DNA from: Termitomyces sp. T153
Lineage: Eukaryota; Basidiomycota; Agaricomycetes; Agaricales; Lyophyllaceae
DNA: 64,000 nt
Assembly (NCBI GenBank): GCA_018296165.2
Contig: JACKQL020000017.1
Span: 620,001 to 684,000, forward strand
Direction of reading: 5' to 3'
This document shows positions 1 to 11,732 of the stretch, piece by piece. The notes beneath the pieces were generated by a model. The model searched no databases, was not told where the DNA came from, and saw only the letters and a list, made by a program, of their open reading frames with translations. The stretch's first letter is position 1; every line of letters starts with the position of its first letter. The translations under genes and the position numbers were made by a program.

Positions 1-3000
1 AACTGTAAGGAACCATGTGTTCAAGTCAACATTGCTTTTTTCTAGTATCTTGGACTTCTGTGCCTCACTTCCGCTCCAATCGAAGCTCCCAAACTTTCAT
101 CAAGGTCTGTAGAACCATGCGTGTCGAACAGATCATCAGTTGTTGGGACAAATACCGAGACCTGCCTATCGATATATTAACAGCCGCCAAAGCTGTCTAT
201 CACGGAAGCTGAACACCCGAAACGTACACTCTACTACATAGCTGGGACCAGTATGCAAAAGTTCTTTGCTATTCAGCGTGTCATGCATGATTCAGGTTTC
301 TCAGTCTCGTATCCTCGTGTAGGAGACATATACCTCCCTGGATTGTCGTCTCACTACGTAATCAACTCCACGTCACGCCGCTGTGGATTCCGCTTCATCC
401 ATTGTTGTGCGCCACCCAACTGTGATCGTGGGGTAGAGATGGCGGCAGCAACTGATAATTGTAAGTGTCCGAGGTGCGCGTAACCTGGTACATATGCAGG
501 TACCTCGTATGGGAGTAGTGTTTCTGAACCTGGAACCGAGAAAGTGACCATGGGTATACTAGTAGGCCAGCCATCGTCAAATACAATATACTCTTGAATA
601 TCCGGACTTGCGTCTATGGAAAGGATGAAGAATATAAAGAGTGTGTCTCAAGGCCGCGGAATGCATGTTTCATGACTAAAAGGTGTGCAGCAGAATGTCT
701 CCAGGAATATTGTTCGTGCATTGCAAGTGGATTAGCTGCCTTGATGAAACCTTGATGTCAAGGTCTCGCGTAATATTGGTCATATCAACCATTATCCAGA
801 GCATTGTCGCAGGATTGTGATGATACCGGGGTACATAGGTTGCACCTAATTGCGTTTGAAAGTTACGTAGAATCACTGTCAGTGGCACCCAAATCGAACT
901 TGCTCAACGCTGCACAAGCGCACAAGCTTCAAGAACAACCATACGCGCTGAGAAGCAGTCTTCGACAATATTGCTTTCTTGGGTGTTGCGCATTGACAGC
1001 AGACCAACAGTAGACTCGGATTGACGAGAAACCTATATATACTGACCTGAGCCTTTTCTGATTCAAGATGTTTGTATAATTTGTCATCAACTTCTTTCAA
1101 AGAAGCATAAAGCTTAAGTGACCGTATAGGATCTCGAATTATCAAACTTAGGAGAATTTTCGAAAAAAATCTTGGATGTTCCTCTATGTACCCTAAAAAA
1201 GCTTGTAATGGATCGTACGGAAATCGTGGGGTTTATAAATGGAAGATTGGAGTTATTTTTCTTTTTTTTTTTTTTTGGTTCCATCAACCACTAGGCGTAT
1301 CTACAAAGTTAACTTCTAGTCAGAAAGTATTGAGTTTCATAATGAAATTCAACGAGCGTTTTACAGATAAGTCCCGTGCACAACAACATTTCCCAACAGT
1401 GGACTTGCGAGAGACTCCGAGTTACTTGGTTGATTATCTGCTACAAATATCAGAACAAAGGCAATTTTACAATACTTGCGTGGGATCTATTGGTAAAGGG
1501 AAATATGATGTCGAGATTTTAGATAGCATCATAATTTCAACACTAGGAATTTTTGTCATTTTTATAGAGTAATTCTACTTTGGTTATTAAAAGCCACTCT
1601 AACTTTTACAAATGATATTTTACCACTCTGGTATAAAAAAAGCCAGGGTATTCTTACATTATTTTAACTTGATATGGACAAGCCACATAGATATAATCAT
1701 GGTAATTATATTACTTATATATATAATATACTTTACAGAATGCGCTTGAAATATGATATAATTCACTAGCACTGCTGGCACTGGAACCTGTACCCTTTGG
1801 AAAAATGAAAAAAGAAACCTGTCATGTTATTTCTTTGACAGATTTTTCCATTGTTTAGATATCCTTTTCCCATTGAAAATACATTGTCCAGAAATGGTGT
1901 AACAGGTTTATTTCCCAATATTTTCCATTTGAAATACATTGTCCAGAAATGGTGTAACAGGTTTATTTCCCAGTATTTCCTTGGGAAACACTATTGGTTG
2001 CCAGCAGTGCTCACTGGATTGAGACTTAGATAATTCTGTCTTCAGCTTACCTTTGACATATATTCAAAGTAAAAATATGGCTTGAATTAGTTTGAGTATC
2101 CTCAGATGCAAACCACTCAAATATCCTTCTAACATTCGTAGACCAATCTGAATGTATATGATATATCAATAGACTTCCAGCACCTCAATACTCATAATTG
2201 CATGATGGCACGGCCAAACTACAAGACTCTAACAAATCTTCTTGAGTCAGTGCTATCTCATCTGAGTGGACATTGACAGGCTCATTGTCTGATTTTTCAG
2301 AATCAAAGTCTGTTTTCTGTACGAGATATATTTTTCCATATTCTTTTGCAAGGTATGAGTTGCTTCTCGTGTAAATCGATGTCCGATTGAACCACCAGTG
2401 TCAAATCAAAGGAAGCTAGTCTACGTTGTCTTTTCAAATTCCAACTCTTGCCCTTTTCCAATAGGAGCTTTTCTCAGTTCAGCCACTGCTTCGACTGAAT
2501 AATGTGAGGAGCCTGAAGTAGATAGAGACTACATACTTTATATCTAGTCTGATACAGAGAATCTTAGCTTTCAAGAAATGGTTTTCTTCGTGTTATCAGT
2601 ATGAAGAACTCCTCGAACAGAACATACTTATGCCTTGTAATGTACAATGATTCGATCGGAGAAAATCTAACTTCTGAATCTGTAATATATCCCATTCAAC
2701 TGGACCCATCCCACATCAAGTGATTCGAAACATATGAGCTACAAGCTCAGTCTGTATCAGGCCGTTCAAACTGATTACAGTTCTGTGTAGGTAACATGAT
2801 CCGTGAGACATGTGACTTATGTATTGCATAATCAGACGGAGTGCAAAGCATATCTCTTTTGGACTAAACAGACTTTTTGCTGATGGCTCGCCACTGATCA
2901 TCTCCCGAACATTTTCAGAACACGAGGAGCAGAAGTGAGAAGATCTAGTCTTTATCTGGCAGATTGACACAATGCCCTACGTACATTATCAGAAGCCCAG

Positions 3001-3197
3001 ATTTTCAAATTCTCTCAGATCTATGTTTTGGAACTGGCTGTACAAGCTTCCTATTTATGTATTCAACAAAAGTCTTCATGAGCTCGAAGTGGTGAAAGTA
3101 CCGGAATAGTTGATAGTAGTGTATTACAATATAACATGATGATTTAATTGCCAGTTGGGGTCTATCCATCCAAGTCTATGGTTCCAAAGCTATCTTT
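1..3197. other. Left flank without a supportable gene
   Basis: Short open frames occur on both strands but none has recognisable domains or a consistent splice model. The sequence turns AT-rich after about 1150. On the minus strand between about 2200 and 2990 there are fragments that read like decayed coding sequence, including one ending at a stop near 2200 that contains AKEYGKIYLVQKTDFDSE, but the frames do not join and I do not recognise the family. A short tandem duplication lies at 1866-1977. Confidence 0.5.
1866..1977. repeat. 55-bp tandem duplication, two copies
   Basis: Two nearly identical adjacent blocks share the core acattgtccagaaatggtgt, first at 1881 and again at 1936, a period of 55 bp. 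The flanking aacaggtttatttccca also repeats. The repeat lies in AT-rich non-coding DNA. Confidence 0.8.
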
Positions 3198-4656
3198 TCA
3201 GGAAGGTAGGAGAAAGTCTTTGACCAACTCATATGTGAAGAAAGATGTCGCGATACTGGGCGCAACCTTGACTGCAGGAACACTATCAGCAGATGTTTTG
3301 AATTGAACATGTTCGCCGCTTACGTAGATTCGGCCACAGACCACGATACAACCCTGCAAAACCCTCCGCCTTAAAGATGCTCCTCAGAGCATCCAAAGCA
3401 CCATTATACTTTACCGAACCTCCCTTCATCCCGGTTACCTGCATCTTCCTTCTCAAAACATCGAATGGATATGTCAACGTCTGAGAAATCGTCCCGGCAA
3501 GCGCGCCACATGTCAACTTCCTCCACACCGAGCTCTTCCCTGGCGGTGTGACAACCCCACGTAGGAACTCGTAGGCAGCAAAATTGATACCAACGTAAGG
3601 CGCGACACCCGCAGATGTCGTCACGAGGCCGCGGTAGAGCCCCCGAATGCCACCCTCCTCTCGCATGATCTTCAGAGTCATACCCTTGATGGTCAAATCG
3701 GCTTTGGTGTAGCCTGAAGCAGCAGCAGTAGAAAGCTTTTGTGTAGGAGATGTAGTATGGAAGGCAGCGGCAGTGGTATGTTTTGGTATGGAGGATGTGG
3801 GAGGCTGCGGTGAAGCATTTAAGAGTTTGGTGGAGTTGACGGATGTTGTTGACGATGAAGATGAAGGAACCGCAGAAGCTGTTGCAAGGGCGACGGACGC
3901 TGTCGCTATCGATAGTCTAGATCGCACAAGATCGAGGGGATATGTTGCGCCTGGTGAGGCAACCATGATGAGTGTCAAGGATGGCTACGTTCGTTTTAGT
4001 TACGTACAAACGGAGGTTATGCCTGCCAAAGCTCCACTTGCGAGTCTTTTGGGAGTGTCGAGTTCCTTTGACCCATGTCTAGTAAAGAACTTCACGTTGA
4101 GTACAAAGAAGTTCCGATAGAAATGACGTCAGTGATCTGCAAAGGAAGAAAGAACGACGATTACTCACTTTCTTGAGTTGTTCGTAAGTGGTAAATTGCA
4201 CGGCACTAGTGACGGATCAAGTTAATCATTGCTACCGCCATGTACACAACTATGAGAGCGAACGGAAGTCTCACCTGTAGGGCACGATCCTCAAACAATT
4301 GATCCCGTTCCCGCGCATAAAGCCTTTGAACCCCTCCTCTCTCCACATCCGGACAAGGCTCCTCCAAACACCCTTGTACTGCCCGTCTGATGTGCGTGGC
4401 TGGACTTGCCTGTAAGACGCAGAATATCACATTATGGACGACAAGAATCATAATGTGAAGCCTCACTGAATGATCTTCAGACGTTCAAGCGGGCTAACAA
4501 CAGTACGCGACGCGGCACCCGCACAGCCTCCAGCTGTGAGGTGCTCAACATCAATCGACATTGTACAGGACGTTCGAAGAACAACGCACCGATAAAAAAG
4601 GACACGATTTCGGGTGTGAGGAATGAATTCATAAATGGCTCTTTAGGCTGTTGCAT
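3198..4656 (-). CDS. Mitochondrial carrier family protein (SLC25; Leu5/YPR011C/SLC25A42-like)
   Basis: Seven exons on the minus strand: 4590-4656, 4467-4533, 4275-4409, 4169-4205, 4008-4089, 3324-3950 and 3198-3271. They sum to 1089 nt, or 362 residues. All introns are GT-AG. The three tandem carrier repeats are visible through their signatures: PLERLK in repeat 1, PLDLVR in repeat 2 and PFDVLRRK in repeat 3, with the usual GGCAGAASRT and GALAGITS helix motifs. A Ser/Thr/Ala-rich insertion of about 65 residues separates the first part of repeat 2 from the rest; I take it as a loop. The protein should exchange a nucleotide-type substrate (CoA or adenylyl-sulfate are known for relatives) across the mitochondrial inner membrane. 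The exact substrate cannot be read from sequence. The start at 4656 gives a short N-terminus and is the least certain point; the ATG is in frame with PEIVSFFIAGG. The protein ends in a conserved SIATSFFTYE. Confidence 0.9.
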
Positions 4657-5078
4657 GACTTCCTTCGAGGGTAACAAATGTGAATTTGAGTTTGAACTTG
4701 GTCGAATATGCGATCCGAAAGTGTTGGTACCAGTGGTCACGACACGGATCAAGGTAAAGAAAGTACACTGTGCATAAAACAGCCGAAGGCGGAATCCTCT
4801 AGGACGTATAGGTGTATCCGGGTATAGTATTTGCCGATATGTGGCCGGAAACAAGACAAGAGAGAAAGTTGAAAGTAACCCTGAATCGGCAAGAAACGTT
4901 GCATAAATTGCTTGATCACATGACTGAACACCTCGCATAGCCACCAAATCTTTTGATTAAGTAAACTCCTAATAATTGTTTGGCTGGTGTACATATTGCT
5001 GGTGTAGCTCTGACTGATTCTGGCACGTTTCATTCTTCAGTCATAACATACATCGCTCCTGAATTCATACAGCACAAC
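4657..5078. other. Intergenic, 422 bp, between two minus-strand genes
   Basis: This interval is the 5' flank of the carrier gene and the 3' flank of the decarboxylase-like gene. The open frames on both strands here are short and have no family features. No clear TATA box or repeat is seen. Confidence 0.5.
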
Positions 5079-5820
5079 TCAAATCTTGTCTTCTTTCTCC
5101 AGCTTGGCCAGAGCAGCTTCCGCCACTCGAAAACTCGCCATTCCAGTTGGAATGCCAGAATAGAGAGCAGTCTGCAGCAGTGTCTCTCTGATCTCTAGAA
5201 CGGATGCACCGTTGTTCACTGCACCACTGAAGCTATGCATGAGAGCACCAATCCGCATCATCCCATTGTTGACGTACCGAATGTGACCTGCAAGCTGTTA
5301 TCGGGGAAGGGTGATCAGCGCTCAGCAAACGTCTCAACAAAATGTTCGATTTACCTCTGCTTCTTTCCCTTGCGATGCGAGCAGGGCAATGTTGATCAAG
5401 CTGCGCTGCTTCAACTCCAGTCCTGGGCGTGTCCAGATGGTTCCCCATGCTGTCTATAGAAGCTTAGTGCTACGTTAAGAGAACTCTCGACAAGACAACC
5501 TCTGTCGCAATCTAAAATCCATCAGTGGATTTTCGAAACGCATCTTAAGGCTCGTCGTACCTCTTGCATCGGCCTCATAAACTCAGATGTCCCCTATTCG
5601 AAGCAGACTACCGTCAGCTATCAAAAAACGAGTGCAGGAAGATAGACAACCTTTGCAAGTTGATTGTCAACATAATCATCACCCTAACATCAAGGAGCTT
5701 CCTCAATACCCTTTCTTAGTGGCCGAGCAGATAACATACCATAACCTTCTTTCGAAAAATCATTCCAGCATCATACAACTCCTCATGTGCTCCTGCATTC
5801 GGTCGATTCAAGCTTGCCAT
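5079..5820 (-). CDS. Carboxymuconolactone decarboxylase (CMD/AhpD-fold) family protein
   Basis: Six exons on the minus strand: 5740-5820, 5651-5683, 5561-5593, 5500-5511, 5355-5453 and 5079-5294, giving 157 residues. The fourth exon is only 12 nt (codes IATE) and is needed to join FMRPMQE to TAWGTIWTRPGL in the order expected for this family. The rest reads LINIALLA, then HIRYVNNG, then AVNNGASVLEIRETLLQTA and SGIPTGMASFRVAE, which is the typical all-helical CMD core. Members act as decarboxylases in protocatechuate breakdown or as small thiol hydroperoxidases; no CxxC pair is obvious here, so a peroxidase role is less likely, and the real substrate is unknown. The gene starts 263 bp from the divergent hydroxyisobutyrate dehydrogenase, so the two may share a promoter. 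The start ATG at 5820 follows a stretch that could hide a further small upstream exon. Confidence 0.86.
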
Positions 5821-6083
5821 CCCTGGGATGCTATGGTATAAGTATGAGAAACAATATGTGTCTTTGGGAAATCAATTTGACTACCTCCCATCTGGGCTCG
5901 GCCCGGGCGAGGCGATCAGGTGGGAACGACGACCGAGTGTCGCGCTCACACAGTAAGATATCCCTGTCAACTGACGACATGCTGTAGTATTGACGACACT
6001 ATCCGGTCCCATACCGTGGCATCCTGGTACCCATGAGTTTGTCCTAGTCCCACCCTTCCTTTGAACATCACTGTCCGTCGACC
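5821..6083. promoter_or_regulatory. Shared divergent promoter region
   Basis: 263 bp separate the start codons of the minus-strand CMD-like gene and the plus-strand dehydrogenase, so this interval must hold both promoters. I see no convincing TATA box. Shared control is inference from spacing only. Confidence 0.45.
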
Positions 6084-7331
6084 ATGTTACATGCCATGCC
6101 TAGGAATTTTGGGTGGATTGGATTGGGTGCCATGGGATATCCAATGGCAGCCCAATTGCGCCGAAAGTTACCCGCATCCTCGCAATTATTTATCTTTGAT
6201 ATAGATGACTCTGTCTTGAATCGATTCACCCAAGAAATGTCTGGAGAGTGGTCAGTGAGCGTGTTGAGAAGTGCGAAAGAGATTTCAGAGCAATCAGTAC
6301 GTAGGTTCACTGCAGCAAAAGTGACACTCGTTCAAGGTGCTCAATATATACCCAATAAAGGACTTCATTATTACCATAGTCCCTGAGGGTCAGCATAATC
6401 CGAAACGATTGTGGTATCGTTAACGAGTAGATCACTTTAGGCTCACATGTTCGAGAAGTCTACTTGAATCCCGAAGTTGGCCTATTAGCAGCCCATGACA
6501 TATCAGGAAAAATATTCGTAGACTGGTAAGACGTCTAGAACGCGAACCCCCACGCCTACCCTGACCTCCCAAGTTCGACAATAGACCCCTCGACATCCCT
6601 AGTGATTGGCGAAGCTGTGTCTTCGTCTGCACCTCTGAGCACCACTCCGAGATTTTACGATGCACCTGTTTCCGGTGGCACCGCCGGAGCGTCCAAAGCA
6701 AGTCTCACGTTCATGGTCGGTACCCCGTCCACGGATCCAAATTTCCCTCTCCTCAAGGAGGTATTCTCGCTCATGGGCACGTCGATTTATGCCCTAGGGG
6801 GCCCGAGCCTCGGCCTTGCCGCGAAGCTGAGTAACAACTACCTCTCCGGGATGATTGCGCTTGCAACTGCGGAAGCGATGAACTTGGGGATGCGCCTCGG
6901 TCTTGATCCAAAAGTGTTAAGTGACTGCATTGCAACTAGCTCCGGCGCGAGCTGGGTCAACGCCACGATGAATCCGGTGCCGGGAGTATGTCCTGATGCC
7001 GTGACGAGCAGAGGATACGATGGAGGATTCAAGGTGGGCACAGAGTTTAGAAATTCGGACTTGGTGGTCACCAAAATTGTGATAGGTACAACTTATGAAG
7101 AAAGATATTACACTCGCAATGGAAGCGGCACGACAAGTTGATGCAAAGCTTGTGCTGGGTGACTCAGGGTTATCTGCATATTCTGCAGCTGCAGAGGACC
7201 CCCGGTGCAGAGACAAGGATTCTCGAGTGGTGTACCGATGGTGAGGTTCATTGAAACACCCACCACTTTAGATTGACGTCAATACTACGAATCGTAGGCT
7301 GGGAGGAATAGAACCGAAGGGAAGCGATTGA
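6084..7331 (+). CDS. 3-hydroxyisobutyrate dehydrogenase (HIBADH family)
   Basis: Six exons: 6084-6296, 6361-6388, 6441-6525, 6574-7033, 7086-7240 and 7298-7331. They total 975 nt, or 324 residues, about the usual length of the mitochondrial enzyme. The N-terminus has the NAD-binding motif GWIGLGAMGYPMA. Downstream are VDCSTIDPSTS and DAPVSGGTAGA (substrate binding), then GLAAKLSNNYL, which carries the expected catalytic lysine. The C-terminal helical domain reads GGFKVQLMKKDITLAMEAA, with the intron falling exactly between FK and VQ. The enzyme oxidises 3-hydroxyisobutyrate to methylmalonate semialdehyde in valine breakdown. No strong mitochondrial presequence is visible, because the start lies only about ten residues before the Rossmann motif; ATG 6096 is an alternative start. 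It ends 57 bp from the convergent gamma-tubulin complex gene. Confidence 0.92.
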
Positions 7332-7388
7332 GGCCGAGGGTATTGTACTGGTCGATTTGGTGGTGATGACAACCAGCTTACAAGGTCA

Positions 7389-10300
7389 TCAACGACTTGT
7401 CATCCAATACTCTCCAAGGTCCAAACGTATGAGAAGATGGTATAATGCATCAGCGCCGCCTGTGGGCTTATGCGGCGTTTCTACCGTGGGCAGCGAACCA
7501 TGCAAAAGCAAAGTCCTTTCAGACAGATCATTCTTGTCAGCTAATCCTCTGAGAACCTTAGTCTGGCATGACAAAAATCAGGACATGCAATGAATATTCC
7601 AGATAAGAAGTGAACACTGACCAACATCGCCATCCTACTAAAGAACTTCTTCGAAATATCCACCAAAAGCGTCGCGGCCTCATATTCGGCAAGCCTCCTG
7701 CAATGAAGCTGTCCCACGACAACCGTAAATTCAAGTATCAGGTCCAGGGCATTTCGCAGGACTTCACCAACAGTACGCTGCCCGGATCTTAGTAAGCATG
7801 CTGTTAGTATATCGTCCAATAACACCGAATGGCTTTTAGCGAGAGCAAACACATCAGGAAAACTTGAATTTATCTCATTGTCCTCCTCATTTTTGCCGTG
7901 CATCGACAAACGTGTAAGGAAAGAATCAAAGTTGCCAGAGATAGCAGTATCAAACACGTATGCAGAGAGGTTCGACACAAAGGACTGAGCGACGAATCGA
8001 AAGTGAAGAAGCGCTTTGCGAGATGGTGTCAAAGTGGGGAAGAGCGGTTGAGCTGTAATTCGTGTCATGCGGAATAAGGAGATGACGGCATGTTCGACTC
8101 GCATGAGTCGCAAGACGAACGTAAATATGCGCTGATACTTTGAGAGTATATCAGGTGTAATTAGTACCTCGAGCGCAGTCGGAGGTTTATAATCCATGTA
8201 CAAGAAATCCAACGCCCTATAAGCAAAGGCTGATGAGTATTTAAATATGACATCAGAAAAAAAGGCGTACTCAATGGCTAAACACGGATAGATCATTCTC
8301 AGATACTACTCCGGATTCAACAAAAGGAGAACCACTCACATAACGGATTCAGCCATTTGTCTCTCCCCGAAGTGGATAGATCTCTGATTGCGAACCCAAG
8401 CCGGTACTCCGCTTCCTCGAGTACACAACTCCTGGGCTTCTCGTCACCTCCACACCCCGCAAAATTCCTGTTCCAACAATTGTCGATGGAATCTACAATG
8501 ACAGTCCGTAAGAGGAAACTCAGGTCAGCTCCAACGGGTGGCCACGTCTCTCGCTCGAGGAGACTGGGCGCGAGACCCACAGCCCACGGTCGCTGTTGCT
8601 GTTGCTGGGACAAACGATCAATACTGGCAGTCTGCTTGGTATGGGGCTTTCGACCCGACGATAGGATGGCTAAACCATGAACCCTGGTATCTACCTCCCC
8701 TGCCGCTGTATCGGAGAAGAGGGCGGCAGCGAGTCGGGCCTTGAAAGGGGGAGAAGTAAGAAGTAGGTACGAGTGAAGGAGGGTGAGATGAGCTTCAAAA
8801 TTGAGGCCGTCCTGAGCGGTCGATGAGGGAGTAAGAAAGAGGTCAAGAAGTGTAGCAGACAGTGTTGAGGCGTGGTCCACCAGGGGAGCGAAGACGAGTG
8901 ACGTGAGATGAGAAAGCGTTGGCGTTATAGACGGCAAGGAGGCAGGGAACACGTCAATGAAGGATTGGAGAGATTGTGTCATAGATTGTGCCTTCGCTAG
9001 AGCGGTTGATGTGGCTGGGTTCGTACCAGGCTCTAGGTCAAATACACGGAATATCGCCAACTCTTGGTTGTGACATAGTTCCTCAACGGATGTAACGGAG
9101 TCGACAACGGTTCCACTCCACCCACTCGAATAGTGCCCTTTCCACGCCATCTGAATGAGCGATTCTGTCCAGAACCATTGAATAGTCCCCTGAGTCATTG
9201 TGTGTCGCAACATGGGGTGGTCCGGTTGCGCTCTCTCCAACAAAATCAGAGATTTTTGGGCCGCAGGCAAGATGTCTAGAAGTCTTCGTGGAAAGAACTT
9301 TGGGAATGTCTCTCCCACTCGTTCAAGGATGTCGAAAATGTCCTCTTCATTTCCCTCTTCCTCATTCTCAAAGGGGTCCTTGTTGAGGGCTTTACCAGTG
9401 CCGCGAGATGCCTTCTTGAGAGAGTCCATACCATACCCCACAGATCGTGATATTTGTTGCAAATAATCATGAGAAACGTGGGTCAACATGAATGCAAAGA
9501 TGGCAACGATGATACGAGGGGATTGTCGTTCGATGTGCCTCTCTAGATGGGTATATATAGAGGACAATAACGCGACAGGCGATGGGTCAAAAGTGGGATA
9601 TTCTTCGGGTGTCTTGTGTTCGTCCTGGAAAATCGAGGCAAGTCAGTCTCAATCACGAAAGCGTTGCAATGAATACAAACCCGACCATAAAGCCCTGCGA
9701 GAGCAACGAAAGTTTCTTCGTATATCTCATAATGCATCCATATTGCCGTGAGTGTGTTCTGTGGTGAGAGGGGGTCATTTACAGGCGGACATTTCGCAAG
9801 TGAATGACGAAGGTAAGTTATAATGGTTGCTAAAGCATGAGCGTAAGCATGAACAGCCGGACCGTCTTGAGCAGATCTGCACAACGATCAAGAATTTACT
9901 TGTTGATAGTCTTTCACCACGGACCTCGCTCGAAGAAATGTCAAGAAAGTCTCTAAGCGCCTAAGAAGCGTTCCAATGGCAATAAAGCGCGATATGAGAC
10001 TAGTGATATAGTCTTAAGGGAGGCTAGCGTGGCAGCAGACAATTACGTACCTTTGACTAACAACCTCGTCTTTTCCGTCTATCAAGATACAGCCTGTCTT
10101 ATTATCCTCGACGCCAGCCTGTATAAAGCGCTCCGCTTCTGGATTCCACGTGTGGTACACAGAAGAAGTTCCGAGGACAATCCTCTTTAGCGCATTGAGA
10201 GTATTACATTGGGTGATATACGTCATCTCAACTTTCGGATCCAGCAGGCGTAAATTGACACTACAACACGTTAATGTTGTTAATTAGTGTGACCACTTCA

Positions 10301-10767
10301 ATACCAAAATGAACATACTGATATCTTGCAGCTGCTAATACAAGATCGTCTTGTTCCGACAGGAAACCGGTGGAAAATGCTTGATCGGGATGTGATGGTC
10401 GCAGCCTGTCCCAGGACTGGGCTTTGTTCTGTATCCGTCAGAAAGCAAAAGATCTACAATAAAGACGAAGGCACACTTTTATGCCCAAATTACGCGTCGA
10501 TGCATTTCTCCAGAAGTCATAAACAGGGATCTTAGGTCGTAAATTCAACAGTGGATCAGCCACGAGTGAGCCGAGCTCCAGGTGAGACTGGAATAGTAAT
10601 GAAGTAGACTTGATTTCCTGGGTTCGTTGTAATGTATCCATGATAGGGTTTTGCGGTTTATTGGTCAATGGTGGGACGAGGAATTGACGTGGAAGAGGTG
10701 ATAAAGAGAGCAGAGGAGCTTGCATGTCATCTGGTAGCATTGTATCTAATGGCGCGTATCCATCCAT
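7389..10767 (-). CDS. Gamma-tubulin complex component (Spc97/Spc98 family, GCP5/GCP6-like)
   Basis: Nine exons on the minus strand: 10494-10767, 10319-10421, 10051-10260, 9926-10000, 9681-9876, 8340-9624, 8271-8277, 7622-8216 and 7389-7556, totalling 2913 nt, or 970 residues. The N-terminal half contains the GCP grip 1 signature with FLSEQDDLVLAAARY, ISRFIAIGTLLRRLETFLTF and a later ALAGLYGR. The C-terminal grip 2 domain contains ALDFLYMDYKPP, ITPDILSKYQRIF and VLRLMRVEHAV. Family members build the gamma-tubulin ring complex that nucleates microtubules at the spindle pole body. I place it near GCP5/GCP6 rather than GCP2/GCP3 by general appearance only. A poly-Gln tract occurs in the middle. 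The 7-nt exon (8271-8277) converts NPL into NPLSIEALDF and restores frame. The start is uncertain: 10767 gives MDGYAPLD, while 10872 is an in-frame upstream ATG. Confidence 0.88.
8271..8277 (-). other. 7-nt microexon of the GCP gene
   Basis: This exon is bordered by introns 8278-8339 (starting gtgagtgg, ending tttag on the minus strand) and 8217-8270 (starting gtacgcc, ending cttatag). Without it, exon 8340-9624 ends in phase 1 and exon 7622-8216 begins in a phase that needs two nucleotides, so the frame does not close. With it the total is divisible by three and the conserved PLSIEALDFL is made. Confidence 0.75.
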
Positions 10768-11068
10768 TGGCAGTGTAATCGGGTTTGCTGGAGTAGCACT
10801 CAAAGTTATATAGCAAGGGTCACCGGTAGTTTGTAACTTATTATTTGATAAGGGTGAATAACATGTGACCACGGATCACGCGGGACACGACGCACAATCT
10901 ACCCAGCTGCAAAGAACTGCTCAAGGGATAGATATAACATATGATACAATAAGATGCGACAGACAAAGAGGTATCCCTGAGTAAGTACATGTCAGACCAG
11001 AATATTTGAGTAATACATGTTCGTTATTGGACAAGAAATACCATGCAATAATCGTAAGAGACGGAGGC
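10768..11068. other. Intergenic, about 300 bp, upstream of the GCP gene
   Basis: This interval is the 5' region of the GCP gene and the 3' region of the BRI3-like gene, both on the minus strand. An in-frame ATG at 10872 could extend GCP. Nothing else is recognisable. Confidence 0.45.
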
Positions 11069-11732
11069 CTAGGAAGCCTCTACACTCGAAGAGCAGAAAC
11101 CAGTATTCAATACAACACCGCATCGTTGGCACTGAGTGTGTCGGTCCAGTATGCAACAGCCAATTCCTAAAGGAAACCAGAATATCGCCGCGAGTACACC
11201 TTGAGCACCAGATCAGCGATCTCTCTAGTAACAGTACTATCGAAACACACCAATGATCCCAAATTGCGTGTGGAGAATGTGCTTGCCCTCTTGCAAACAT
11301 ATCATTTCTGGGTCATTCGGGGGCAGGAGGGAGGTGAGATGTTCTCCGGTAAGAGGATTGACATAATGATGGACGGCTGGCAGCATCTGGATGCCTCCAG
11401 GTTGCACCATGTGTGATGGTCCTGCATATTGCGGCGAACTTTGCGCTTGTAGTGGACTGGTCTCTGATATTGGGTGTTTAGTGTCGTGATTTAGCGCGCC
11501 TTTGGATACTGCCTCCCGGGCATCTGGACACACCTGGGTTAGGAATGATAGAGAATAGGTTGACACTACCTCACGCACGATCATTCCTATCGTCAGTCGC
11601 CGTTTCATAGGACGGAGGGCTATCCTGGGGTATTTCAGTCGTCTAGGTACGACAAACCAGATCGTATGAAAATAGTCAATGGAGAAGTTATGAATAACCC
11701 ACCATATTCTGAGTGTTCAAATCGATAATCAT
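11069..11732 (-). CDS. Small membrane protein with a BRI3-like C-terminal domain
   Basis: Four exons on the minus strand: 11703-11732, 11579-11642, 11251-11523 and 11069-11199. They sum to 498 nt, or 165 residues. The N-terminus is polar and contains a PPSYETA element of the PPxY type, which in other proteins recruits WW-domain ubiquitin ligases. The middle reads HHYVNPLTGEHLTSLLPP. The C-terminus has one hydrophobic segment, GVLAAIFWFPLGIGCCILD, followed by CQRCG, which together resemble the brain protein I3 (BRI3) family: a short membrane stretch with cysteines flanking it. Such proteins sit in endosomal or lysosomal membranes in animals. The fungal role is not known and the family call is by motif only. 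The gene is divergent from the arginine methyltransferase, with 262 bp between start codons. Confidence 0.75.

Noticed and set aside
879..1145. Minus-strand frame starting MIIRDPIRSLKLYASLKEVD, considered as a TBC-domain (Rab GAP) fragment
   Set aside because: No second TBC motif follows in any frame or splice combination that I could build.
1186..1572. 128-residue plus-strand frame with a hydrophobic N-terminus
   Set aside because: The hydrophobic part is a run of T; no domain, no promoter context and AT-rich surroundings.
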